This document shows, in pieces, positions 12,309 through 24,072 of a stretch of DNA of 64,000 nt. A model generated the notes under the pieces. It did no database searches, was not told where the DNA came from, and saw nothing but the letters and a program-made list of their open reading frames with translations. The stretch spans positions 744,001 to 808,000 of the forward strand of contig JAFFJZ010000044.1 of the NCBI GenBank assembly GCA_018340375.1, given 5' to 3'. Positions within the stretch are counted from its first letter, which is position 1. Each line of letters begins with the position of its first letter. The position numbers and the translations under genes are program-made. This stretch comes from Gonatopus flavifemur. Taxonomy: Eukaryota; Arthropoda; Insecta; Hymenoptera; Dryinidae.

Positions 12309-12426
12309 CCCTAGTAGAAATCACTCCAGTCATTCTCTAGGCCTTACGAGGCCTTGCAAGTCCCTCACAAGGGCCTGGTGAGGCCTCGCAAGGTCTAGAG
12401 AATTACTAGAGTGATTTCTGCTAGGG
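12309..12426. mobile_element. 118-bp palindromic MITE
   Basis: The ends CCCTAGTAGAAATCACTC and GAGTGATTTCTGCTAGGG are inverted repeats. The interior is a GC-richer palindrome of AGGCCTTGCAAG/CTCGCAAGG words. It belongs with the TAGTAGAAAT fragments near 1174 and 7422. Confidence 0.8.
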
Positions 12427-12928
12427 ATGTTTCGGGGCTCACAACATAAATGAAAAGGCTTCATATAAAAATTTGGTTTTTCAACAGGAGATTTTTGTAA
12501 ATTCATTCATTAGAAATAAATTTTGAAAGCGAAAGGAGGTTTAAGAAAAAGAGATCTAATTCCGTATCGTTTTCTTGAATTCAGCGAACTGATATCTGAA
12601 AGACAGATGTCATTCATGATCACATTATTGAAGCTTGGGATTAGATGATGAATGAACCCTTCGTATTTTACGAAGTCAAATCCATCGTAACAGTTAATGA
12701 ATCTTAATTCTCTGAACCAAGACCGGCTTTAGGCTGATTAGACCGATTCTTCCAAATTGAGTCCCGCGCTGAACTGACCCAGTGGAAAAATGTTCAAAAT
12801 TATATATAATTTATGTTTAAATATATATATACAACTGTGGGAATTTTTTCACTCGAGTGACCGTTGGTTTTTTCCATACCTGACTTGAAAATATTACGTT
12901 TCTTTTTGCTCACGGAACGAAATAGATA

Positions 12929-13152
12929 CACTGAGAAAACGTTTGTTTCGGCGAAACAAAATTTTGGTTGAAATGAACGCAAAGAAACTTTTTGGTTGGC
13001 TGAAATAAAATTTATTTAGGATAAACAAAATTTATTTGTCTGTATGAAAGCCTCAATTATTGTGAACCAAATTTTGTACACCCCAAATAAATTTTATTTC
13101 AGCCAACCAAAAAGTTTCTTTGCGTTCATTTCAACCACAATTTTGTTTGGCT
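12929..13152. mobile_element. Palindromic MITE, CACTGAGA type
   Basis: GAACGCAAAGAAACTTTTTG with GGTTGGCTGAAATAAAATTT in the left arm is mirrored by AAATTTTATTTCAGCCAACC and CAAAAAGTTTCTTTGCGTTC in the right arm. The left end starts CACTGAGA, as in the elements at 22714 and 58586. The right end is eroded. Confidence 0.65.
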
Positions 13153-13777
13153 GGAACAGCCAATTTTCTTTGATTGAATTTTATTCAATTTTTCACAGAA
13201 TCACATAAACATTTTTCTCATGGAGACCACAATCTTTCATTCTTCACCCAAAGGTTGGACAAATTCCTCATTCATAAATCGGATGAAAATTTGAAACACA
13301 GATCGATTTCCGTAAGCATTGACTATGCAAAAATGAATACTTTTTATGTCCGTGAGGGGTCACTGTATGTAGAAAAAGTGTATATTGTAAAGATTCCAAT
13401 CTCACAATGAAATGTGTTTTACCTTAAATTGAATTGATGGAAATTATGAATTGAGAAATCACAATTTGTAACTTGTAGTGATTTTTTATTTTTCATAGTT
13501 CATACCTCAACCCCATACACTTTGCATGTTCTAAACAAATACCAATTTACATGACGACCAATTCAGTAATATCCGAACATCTAAAAATCATTTTCCCAAC
13601 CATCTGACATTTCAAATCTTGACGTACGTTCTTTTATCTTCATCCGGTGAATGTACTGAAATTCATTCTTATTGGGCCATCTATGGAGGAAGGAATATTA
13701 TATACCGTAATATGTAGACAACTTCACAACTCTCCACTGTTTTTTCACCGTCTTAGAAAAACTTGGAAAGAAAGACC

Positions 13778-13929
13778 GGTGAGGTAGCATACGCCCGAAA
13801 AGCCATTTACCTGAACGCAATGAATTTTTTGGCTATTTGAGAAGGGCTAGGAACTTCTGTTAACTATCCTTGGATTCACAAATCACGGCCCCTCGAGTAA
13901 ATGCAATTTTGGGCACTTGCTACCTTACC
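13778..13929. mobile_element. 152-bp MULE-type MITE with exact 9-bp target duplication
   Basis: The ends GGTGAGGTAGCA and TGCTACCTTACC are inverted repeats. AGAAAGACC directly precedes (13769-13777) and directly follows (13930-13938) the element. A 9-bp duplication is typical of Mutator-like elements. The host sequence on either side is itself an inverted repeat, so this copy sits inside an older palindrome. A diverged partial copy lies at 57780-57895. Confidence 0.8.
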
Positions 13930-13939
13930 AGAAAGACCG

Positions 13940-15887
13940 TGGGGGGTTGTGGAGTTGTCAACTATTCCAACTATTCCACTATATAATATATCTTTCCTGT
14001 ATCGATGATCCAATGACACTGGATTTCACTACATTACCCGAGTAAAGATAAGGGAACTTACCCCTGATATCTCGGAGTAAGAATGTACCAAATTCTTTTC
14101 ATCATGTAGCAGATCCGAATGAATGAATTTATTTCAGTATACCGTACGAAAAGAAAGTTTTTTCCAGTTTTCACCGTAGAAAATTTTATGACTAACAAAT
14201 TCTTATAGAAAATTTTATTACAAAATTAGGAGTTTCTACATGACTCCAAAGTTATCGGGTCGAGTCATACATAAATTCCAGTAGAGGTAGAAGGTTTCTA
14301 TTGTTGTAACGGCCGTTCCGGAAGTTATTTATGACTAGACCTATACTCATTTCTCACACATGCACTAGAAATTATTTCCCCATATGCTTGTTAGAAAATT
14401 TCCCGTTACCAGATACAGGAAAATTATAAATAATTTTTAAAAAGGGCGTCAATGAAAATTTTCGATTAGTCCTTGTTGTGCCGCCCCCCTGATTTTGGCG
14501 TCCAGGGCAAAATGTCCGGTTTAAACTCCCCCCCCCCCTCCCCACCGCTCCCTTATGATCCAGGCGTGGTTGTCTGCGAATCGGAAAAAATATAACCAAA
14601 CTTTGTTCGAGACTATTGGCATTCAGGATTTTGAACTTCGGGTTTATTCTGGTTTACCGATAAACCCTCGTTTTCTTTCAATTCTGTGAAATTTTTATTC
14701 TTTTTGAGCGACAGACACTGGCGATATTTTGCACGTAACATTTCTCGAAAATCCTTCAAGGACCCCATGTTTGGTACACTATTTCTGTGAATATTCAAGC
14801 AATATTTCATAATTATTAAAGTTCACCATGAAAAATGATTTCATCGTACGATATTGAACCCGAAATGATCACGGCAGAGTTCTGCCATGGGTAGAGAATT
14901 TCTCAAATCCCTTGTCGAAAAAAGGAAATAAACGAAAAACATTCGGATCTGTGTTACGAGAAAAAAAAGAACAAGAGCGCCAAGATCGGAATATATTGAA
15001 CATTCCAATTAACGGACGTATTTGATCAGATGTAGGCCGTTGGATCTCAGAAGTTCTGGCATCACTGATTCGGACGTGAATTTTTTCAAAAAGTTTCTAT
15101 TGTTTTAGGATCATAAACTTTTGGAAACAATTCACTTCCGAATGTTTTCCGTTTGTTTCCACTTTTTGACTAGGTCTTGATTCGATGGGCGTTTCTTTCA
15201 CTTTTCAGAGAATTTATTCTGTAGAAAACAGAATACTTCCTTGAAGTGATTGCAAAGTTCAATGATTTTGTTTAAAAGTCATTGTCTGATGATCGGAAAA
15301 CAGAATCGATCAATAAACTGAGGAAAAATTTTTTAAGTGTATTTTTTGAGGAATGTTCATCCTCACGGCAATATGTGTCTCCGGAACGTTTTCTGAACGT
15401 TCAGAAAACCTTCTTTATATTTTATAAACCTTACATAAACGTTCCATTGGCATGGTTCTGAAGTTTGAATCGTTTATTGAAACGAATTCGTAATTGAATA
15501 GCGAAATACTCAGCTATTGAATTGACCCAAAATCTCGAAGTATATTCTTCCAACAATGTTTCCAATTCCAAGGAATTGATTTGGAGAGATAAATGATGAT
15601 AATTCATCAGATTGTGTAAGTTTGGATTTTCGTTTCGTTTCTGTAAACGATTCAAACTTCAACAACATCCATTGGTACGTTATGCTGTCTGGGCACAAGA
15701 AAACCTGAGTTTACAATTGAAAATGAGAAACACTGTTCTGCTTACTTTGGTATCTGTGGAGAGACAAGTTGAAAACACGTATGGGTGCACATAACGAGAG
15801 TGAGAAGGACGAAAAGATGATCCTTTCACGAAGAGAGGAAGAAAAGACATCGCCCCTTGGGGTCTTCTTTACCTGCCCTTTTTACAA
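13940..15887. other. No gene seen
   Basis: AT-rich intronic DNA with a C-run at about 14528-14538. CGTTTTCTGAACGTTCAGAA near 15384 is a short palindrome. Open frames up to 75 codons have no recognisable motifs. Confidence 0.45.
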
Positions 15888-17253
15888 AAAATGTCCTCCA
15901 ACTTTTTCATAACCTTTGAAAGGTTCGAAAAATGAGCTTTGATGTAACACAAATCTTGCTCAAGTTTTGACTCATTTAGAACATCTTTGGCTTTTTTTAT
16001 ACTTAGTGAATCATTCGAATCAAAAAGATTAACAACCTGTTAATTCAGAGAATATATCAAGTATTAGTAATATAATAACTATAGAGAACATTGAGGTAGT
16101 TGTTTTAGCTCTTGAATGGAATATTTCACAATTTCTTACGTTTTTTATGCCATCTAAGTTTTCTGCGTAAAACAGAGCTGCTTCTATCTATGTTCCCCAT
16201 CTTGTCAAAATGGGTTCAGGTGGTAGTGGGACATTTTTTAAGTTTTCACGATAAACTTCAATACGAAGAGGAGCTTTCAAAAAAATCTTTTTTACGCTTG
16301 AAATTAACGTGTTGACAAGTGGAAACGACAGTCGTATTTCTTCAGCAACTCTGTTGAGACCGTGAATCAAGCATGTTACATGGATCATATTTGGATAAAA
16401 AACTTTCAAATTTTTTCCAGCCTTCAACATATAAGCTGCTGCATCAGATAGGAGCAATAAAACTTGATCTTCGAAATTCTTATCTGGCCACAAAGATTTT
16501 AAAGATGAATTGACGAATCGGGCGATTGTTTCATTATTCGTTTTTTCTAGTGGTTTACATGCTACTAAATAAGGCTTCGTTGGATCATTTTAACTCAGTT
16601 TGCCTACAATTAAATTGGCTATTTGTCTTCCCAAAGGATCAGTGGTCTCATCCACAGATATCCAAACGTAATTATCTCCTATTTCTTCTTTGATACTGTT
16701 CATAGCCGAGTGATAGCACTTGTCTAAATAATATTTTCTCAGTGTGGACTCATGAAGAATATTTTTATGGGTATATTTTTCTAAAAAAATTCTCCAAACA
16801 TCATTATCTAGACATCGCCAACTCATTTAAATGGCTATCATGGCTTGACACATATCGAAAAAAAATTGGTTGGATTTGTTAATTGTTTTTCGCGATGATA
16901 CTGACTCGTCAAAACTGTTATCAATATTTTCATTTGAAGATTCACCTAAGAATATTGTTTCTGCCGACTTTGCCCCTGCTTTATGCCGAATCGTAAGCAC
17001 GTGTTGAGTTAGCTGTGATTTTCTGTCACAAGTAATCTAAAATATAAATTATTCCGTTCAGTTATTTATCAAATTATTATTTGATCCATTTGAAAATGAT
17101 AATGAGTCAAGTGTTCTGTTAAAACATACCTGTTTATCACAGCAAACGCTGCAGTAAACGTTTTGTCCATCAAAAGTCAAATATTTATCATTAACTTCTT
17201 TCAACCAACCATTTATTTTCAACGATTTACTTTGTTTTACTTTTGGCATTTCA
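15888..17253 (-). pseudogene. Dead hAT-type transposase gene with BED-like finger
   Basis: The gene reads on the minus strand. It starts MPKVKQSKSLKINGWLKEVN and continues YCSVCCDKQ. An intron with a GTATGT donor follows (about 17131 to 17040), then QLTQHVLTIRHK. Together these give a C-x2-C...H-x5-H BED-like finger. Next come the core segments WISVDETTDPLGRQIANLIV, LLLLSDAAAYMLKAGK, MIHVTCLIHGLNRVAEEIR and PPEPILTRWGT. A last segment (VVNLFDSNDSLSIKKAKDVL) follows an AACAG acceptor near 16041. This layout matches hAT-like transposase genes common in aphids and other insects. Three in-frame stops break it: TAA near 16847, TAA at about 16592 and a TAG right after TRWGT near 16195. It lies antisense to the host gene. 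I did not find its terminal repeats. Confidence 0.8.
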
Positions 17254-17519
17254 ACTGAATAAATTTTTCTAATGTACAATTAAATCTCGATTCAATATAT
17301 CCTAATTAATTACAGCCTGACCACAAGATTGTTATAATCACAACGTAAGTACATTTACTTGCGATCGTGACACCAATTCAGAGCTAACTGAAGCGTAAAT
17401 ATTATATTCTAAATTTGTAAGGTTAATACGTGATGACACACATACGTATACATATACATATGGATATGGGAAAGAATGTTTTGAATGTACGCTTTTGTGA
17501 GTGAGTTATAGTAGCACGT

Positions 17520-17630
17520 TACATTTATCGAATTTATGCAACATAAATGAAAATTATGCGACATAAATAAAAAGTATGCAAGATAAGTGAATTTATGCAG
17601 CATAAATCAAATTTATGTAATATGCAAAAT
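17520..17630. repeat. ATGCAACATAAAT short repeats
   Basis: Variants of TTATGCRACATAAAT occur at least five times in 110 bp, partly as inverted pairs (TTTATGC against GCATAAA). This is a simple-sequence-like patch with no gene. The flanks (17254-17519 and 17631-17986) are AT-rich with nothing recognised. Confidence 0.5.
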
Positions 17631-18671
17631 ATTCTAAATAATCAAATATATGTTTTTGCATATATTTCCGCAGTCTATTGATCACAGGAAATGGTGATTA
17701 GTTGATTCACGCTTTACGTTTGCATGATTCTATTCATGTTTTTTCGAAATGGTGCGTATAATTAAAAGAGAATAATAAGCATCACTGTTGATTTTACATT
17801 CAGTATTTCAAAATATATTAGTATATTCGTGTTAATACACAAATTAAATTTCAATACTATACTATAAATTCTAAAAGCAAAACAGAAAATGTCAACAAAT
17901 TTAACTTCTGAAACGTTGGAAAGTGATGCAATGAAGACAAATGCTATATGAAGTGATTCTTTTCAAATTTTCAACGAATCATGAGGTTAATTCTCGACGT
18001 CCGTTACGCTGGAACAACCAAATGAGCAAAATCGAAAAAAACCTATACAGGAATTTGTCGCTAATTTGTCGCTAATTTGTAACACCAATCCCGAATTTGT
18101 CGCTCTTCGCGATTCCGAAATAATGAAGGTTGTGCTAGCGGAACCATTCCGCTAGCACAATCTCGGTTCAGAGGGATGAGAAAAAAAAAAGGATTGCATA
18201 GGAATTTGTCGCTTTTTTGTCGCTCTCGATATACGTTGGAAAGAATTGAATTCGTTCATTGGTTGCTGAGATATTTAATATTTTAAGTTTGAGGATTGAA
18301 ATATTGAATTCCAGCGAAATCCGGTGGAAGAATATGATGGTCAAAGGCATATTGACGCAATACAAAATGCAGACAGATGTGCAGGGGATGACGTTGGGAC
18401 TACAATCCGAAGAAAACGGTTACATGAATGTTACATCGAGATTACGAAACGTAAAATGGAAATTACGTAACACGGTAATCAAATGCCGTCAGGATTTCCA
18501 ACTGATTCACGTGACGATACGAGGAACAATATGACAATTGTGAATGAATTTGGAGGATATATACCATATGTCACAATCATGTAACATACAGGTAATGAGC
18601 TGGTTTACAGGATTTTCTGCCACTGATATATATGTTATACTATATGATATTATGTTATGATATACTGATAA

Positions 18672-21600
18672 ATTCCGCGAATCGCCCTTATATACGTATG
18701 TAGGGATTGTGTGCACTCCGGAGGACCGGGAACAGTCGGGCGACGAATCCTATGCAAGGTTTTATGGGAGCGACGAATTCAAATCCACGGAAAATCGCTA
18801 ATTTCATGACACCAGATCGATTTAGATGCGATTGTGCTGGCGGAAATTCCGCGAATCGCCCTTATATACGTATTTAGGGATTGTGTGGACTCCGGAGGAC
18901 CAGGAACAATCGAGCGACAAATTCTATGCAAGGTTTTCTGGGAGCGACAAATTCAGATCAACGAGAAATCATGAATTCCATGAATCTGAGTCGATTCAAA
19001 TGCGATTGTGCTGGCGGAAATTGCAAGGATCACTCTTATATACGTGTTTACAGAGTGTGTGGAATCCGGAGGACCGGAAACAGTCGAGCGACAAATTCTA
19101 TGGGGGGTTTTTCTGGTAGCGACAAATTCAAATCCATGGAAAATCGCGAATTTCATGACACTAGATCGATTTAGATGCGATTGTCCTGCGGAAATTCCGC
19201 GAATCGCCCTTATATACGTATTCACGAATTGTGTGCACTCCGGAGGACCAGGAACAGTCGAGCGACAAATTCTCGGGTGCAGATGGTAAAAGTTCGGAAC
19301 TGTTTTTCTGAACCGATTATACCTTCTTCGGGAGTGCCCCAGGGATCCCACCTTGGTCCACTTTTATTTTTGCTATTCATAAATGACATTGGGCAGGTTC
19401 TCAATGATTGTGATTTCCTGTTATTTGCTGATGATCTAAAAATCTTCAAGAACATAAAATGTCTTGCGGATGTTCATCACTTACAGTCAGTATTATCGAG
19501 ATTAGATTCTTGGTGCACCCGTAATTCTCTGCATCTGAACTTAGAAAAATGCTGTGTAATGAGAATCTCGCGGTCAAGGAATCCTCTCATATTCTCCTAC
19601 AAGATTGCGAATATTACATTGAATACTGTTAAATCTTATGTTGATCTTGGTGTAACTATAAATGATGAATTGGATTTTTCTGAGCATTCTGTGAAAGCTT
19701 GTGGTACTGCGATGAGAAATCTCGGCTTCGTCAAAAGATTTTCCAGTGATTTCAAAGATGTTAGGTCATTAAAAGTACTATATTCCTCTTTAATTAGACC
19801 CCATCTTGAATATGCGTCCCTATCTGGTCTCCGTACTTGAAGAAGGATATTAGAATGATTGAGAGTGTGCAACACAAGTTTTTACGCTTTGCTGCTTTTA
19901 GAATAGGCTGCCCTATGAGATATTCTGACCATGATTACTCCAGAATTCTTCACAGAATGAACTTAACTACCCTCGAAGAGCGGAGACAAATGAATGATCT
20001 CCTATTTCTTTTTAAATTGATTAATGGTTTTCTTGATTGCGAGTCATTGCTGAGTGAAGTTAATTTTAACATCCCCGGTAGACCAGTTAGGAGAGCGCTT
20101 TTATTCAGACCTGTACAATTTAAATCAAGATTTGGAAATTATGATCCGATTTCTCGCATTTGTGAATTAGCAAATAATTTCGATCGGTCGATGGAATTGT
20201 TTGGTGTTTCCTTGAAGCGGTTTAAACTGTCGGTTAATGCATGACTATATTGTAATTGTATTTTATGCGTCTGTGGACGCTGTCTTGTATTGACTCTGTA
20301 TTTACTTTTTATATCAAAGGGTGCTAACCCGTGTATTGCAATAAAAAAAAAAAAAAAAAAAATTCTACGCAAGGTTTTATGGGAGCGACAAATTCAGATC
20401 CACGAGAAATCGCGAATTTCATGACAGTAGATCGATTTAGATGCGATTGTGCTGGCGGAAATTCCGCGAATCGCCCTTATATACGTATTCACGAAGTGTG
20501 TGGACTCCGGAGGACCAGGAACAGTCGAGCGACAAATTCTATGCAAGGTTTTCTGGGAGCGACAAATTCAGATCCACGAGAAATCGCGAATTTCATGACA
20601 CTAGATCGATTTAGATGCGATTGTGCTGGCGGAAATTCCGCGAATCGCCCTTATATACGTATTCACGAATTGTGTGCATCCCCGAGGACCAGGAACAGTC
20701 GAGCGACAAATTCTATGCAAGGTTTTATGGGAGCGACAAATTCAGATCCACGAGAAATCGCGAATTTCATGACACTAGATCGATTTGGATGCGATTGTGC
20801 TGGCGGAAATTCCGCGAATCGCCCTTATATACGTATTCACGAATTGTGTGCATCCCCGAGGACCAGGAACAGTCGAGCGACAAATTCTATGCAAGGTTTT
20901 ATGGGAGCGACAAATTCAGATCCACGAGACATCGCGAATTTCATGACACTAGATCGATTTAGATGCGTTTGTGCTGGCGGAAATTCCGCGAATCGCCCTT
21001 ATATACGTATTCACGAATTGTGTGCACTCCGGAGGACCAGGAACAGTCGAGCGACAAATTCTATGCAAGGTTTTCTGGGAGCGACAAATTCAGATCAACG
21101 AGAAATCATGAATTCCATGAATCTGAGTCGATTCAAATGCGATTGTGCTGGCGGAAATTGCAAGGATCACTCTTATATACGTGTTTACAGAGTGTGTGGA
21201 ATCCGGAGGACCGGAAACAGTCGAGCGACAAATTCTATGGGGGTTTTTTCTGGTAGCGACAAATTCAGATCAACGAGAAATCATGAATTCCATGAATCTG
21301 AGTCGATTCAAATGCGATTGTGCTGGCGGAAATTGCAAGGATCACTCTTATATACGTGTTTACAGAGTGTGTGGAATCCGGAGGACCGGAAACAGTCGAG
21401 CGACAAATTCTCTGGGGTTTTTCTGGTAGCGACAAATTCAAATCCATGGAAAATCGCGAATTTCATGACACTAGATCGATTTAGATGCGATTGTGCTGGC
21501 GGAAATTCCGCGAATCGCCCTTATATACGTATTCACGAATTGTGTGCACTCCGGAGGACCAGGAACAGTCGAGCGACAAATTCTATGCAAGGTTTTATGG

Positions 21601-21686
21601 GAGCGACAAATTCAGATCCACGAGAAATCGCGAATTTCATGACACTAGATCGATTTAGATGCGATTGTGCTGGCGGAAATTCCGCG
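18672..21686. repeat. Left 174-bp tandem array of foldback A
   Basis: The 174-bp period was measured between successive ACAGTCGAGCGACAAATTCT sites (20521, 20695, 20869). Each unit carries GCGACAAATTC twice and often the palindrome GCGGAAATTCCGC. Two subtypes alternate: one with TAGATCGATTTAGATGCG and one with GAGTCGATTCAAATGCG plus GCAAGGATCACTC. About 11 units remain, split by a LINE insertion. Because 174 is divisible by 3, an open frame of 466 codons runs through the array. It encodes a 58-residue repeat and is not thought to be a gene. Confidence 0.88.
19274..20362 (+). pseudogene. 5'-truncated jockey-like LINE, reverse transcriptase remnant
   Basis: It is inserted in the 174-bp array. 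AAATTCT stands before the start (19267-19273) and again at the end of the poly-A tail (20360-20366), the signature of target-primed insertion. It encodes the C-terminal half of a reverse transcriptase: SSGVPQGSHLGPLLFLLFIN, then the catalytic LLFADDLKIF, then the thumb (LKVLYSSLIRPHLEYAS). A single-base frameshift near 19823 moves the rest (WSPYLKKDI...) to another frame, which stops near 20241. The tail is AATAAA followed by about 18 A. The endonuclease domain is missing. Jockey clade is my best placement; CR1-like is an alternative. Confidence 0.85.
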
Positions 21687-24072
21687 CGTGAATTCGGCAG
21701 CATCAAAGAACACGCCGCTCAATGGATGTAAACGTTATGCGCCTCCACGGCGGTAACATCGAAGAACAAAACGAGTGTGTTCAATCAGCTCACAATGTTG
21801 GGAAATTTGCAAATTCCTGTGAAGATTATTTTGATTTAATGCAATTGAGCCTTTGAATAAAAACTAAGGCGTCGCATGCAATAACCAGACTTGCGCTCGA
21901 AAACACGTGAAACTATTATCCAAGCCGTGATATCACATGCCAAAATCAAAAGGTGGAATTTCGAAAATTGAAAAGTACTGGATGATAGGTATTGGAAAAC
22001 CAATCTAAGTCTCTTGATACCATTTTTTGCTATCATCAATAGTTATTAAGACAACAAATAAAAACTTCACTTTTTTCAGATCAAAAATCAATGTTTTTCA
22101 ACTTTAAACTCGTTTCAACTCGGTCATTTTTTGACGGATCAAGATAAATCTTATGGATTCTGATTTGTAAGACTTCCCAAAGACAAAAGTGTCGTGAAAG
22201 TTCGTGAAAATCAATAGCAAGTCAATAAATTTTTAATTCCAAGTAAAAAATCACGTTTTCCATGCTCCGCATTGAAAAGTTGATGGGGAAAGTATGAGCT
22301 ACAGAAAACTTCCAGCGACGAAGTTGTTCGTTACTGTATGAGAAAACTTTTCGAGAATTTTCAGATCGATTGGATGGTTGGATGACAAAATACAACGATT
22401 TATTCATCAACGCACAAGGGAAATTTTTTACGACCTTGCATCGTTTACCGACTGAATTTAGTGTCCATAAAGATGACCATGTCCACTCAATTTTTCAACC
22501 TGGGTTCATATTTTTGGATCAGAGAATTCGAATATCGACTCATTATTGCAAGATTCGTTATTCGCTATTGTTGAATAAGAATGTAAATTGTTTACAACCT
22601 TGTTATGGACAAAATTACAGAAAAATTGAGTTAACAAAAAAAAGTATCTTGTCTTGTTAGGGATAAGTGCTGTACGAAACATTCCTGCGATTTCTCAATT
22701 ATTTATTCGCATACACTGAGAGAAATAATTACTATTACCAACAATATATTGTCATGCTCCGAGAAATTCATTCCTTGAAAAATATATATCGCTGATACAA
22801 GAAAATTTTTCCCAGATTGAGAATGTAATTCTTGAATGGAAGAAATAATTTCTCGGTTTAAGAAGGTTTTACTTGGGCCTACAACATATTCAAGAATACA
22901 TCTCTTTGGAGTGAGTAATTATTTCTCTCAGTCTATTATTATTGTATTTCATAAAAATTTATTCGCTCAAATTATCGGTATTATGGGGAAATTGTTCGGA
23001 TAAAAGTGTCTTTTCTTGAAATTAAAAAATTTCGGACACATCACTGTTTATTAAAATAATCATATCTCAGGATGTGTATTAATTATATTCGAACAAACAA
23101 TTGAGAAATTGCAGAAATGTTTTGTACAGAACTTATTCCCAATAAGATGAGTAACTTTTTTTTGTTGAGACAAATTTTCTCTAACTTTGTCCATAACAAA
23201 ATCCCTGTTGGACATTCTTGCATTTAATTTAATGTTTTGCTGGAAGTTACTTTCAAGGACGTTCATGAATCCAGTTCCAGATGCATTAGAAATTAAATTT
23301 AATGTGAACTGTAGTATTATCTACAGTTGTTTCATGCTTTTGTACTTTAGATGTGATGTAGAATGTGTATAAACCTGAATTCATGTACATGATTGGAAAA
23401 AACTTCCAAATATTTCTGACATTGAGAGTTATGAACTATCCACATCATTATTTAACAAGCATGAATGGGGAATCTTGCAATAATAGGTCGAAATTGAAAT
23501 CCCTGGCCCAAAAAACATGGACCGAGTTGAAGAATTAAGTGAATATCCTTCTTTCTACGGAATCTGATATTTAGGCGTTTGAAGACGGATTATCCTGATG
23601 AATTTCCCTTGCGCATTGATGAATAAATCGCTGTACTTTGTGAACCAACAATCCAATCGGTCTGAAACTGTTTAAAGAGTTTGTCCAAACGATAACGAAC
23701 AACTTTGTCGCTGGGGGTTTTTTGTAGGCCATACTTCCCGCACCACTTCCTCGATGCGAGTGTGATGAAGGTGATTTTTGCTTCGAATGAGGAATTTATT
23801 GACTGATTATTGATTTTTACAAACTTTCACATTTTCGTCTTTGGGGGAGTCTTACGAATCGGAATCTATAAGATTGATCCTGATTCGTCGGAAAATGACT
23901 GAGTTGAAAAAAAGTTGAAAATTGAAAACATTGATTTTTAATCTCAAAAAAGTAAAGTATTCCTTTCTTGTCCCAATAACTCTATTGATGATAGCATGGA
24001 ATGGTATCAAGAACCTTAAATTGGTTTTCCCATACCTATCTGCCACTACTTTAGGATGTTCGCTACCAGAAA
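21687..24072. repeat. Core of foldback A with an older inner inverted repeat
   Basis: Segment 21960-22450 is the diverged inverted complement of 23590-24060: TTGATACCATTTTTTGCTAT against ATAGCATGGAATGGTATCAA, and AAATCAATGTTTTTCAACTT against its inverse near 23925. The centre (22450-23590) is unique, apart from one MITE. CCAAGCCGTGATATCACATG and AGGTGGAATTTCGAAAATTG near 21920-21975 match 63850-63905 at the window end. No transposase domain is readable. Confidence 0.7.
22715..22932. mobile_element. MITE with ACTGAGAGAAATAATTACT ends
   Basis: The terminal inverted repeats ACTGAGAGAAATAATTACT and AGTAATTATTTCTCTCAGT are about 19 bp. Both sides are close to TA (TAC at the left, CTA at the right), in keeping with a Tc1/mariner-type MITE. 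It is inserted in the core of foldback A. Confidence 0.7.

Noticed and set aside
18259..18534. 91-codon open frame, identical in the other arm at 27608-27883
   Set aside because: Identity is explained by the recent inverted duplication and not by selection on a protein. No domain is recognised.
20331..21731. 466-codon open frame as a real gene
   Set aside because: It is a stop-free tandem repeat of 174 bp. Other frames are also open and the inverted arm mirrors it. No known domain.
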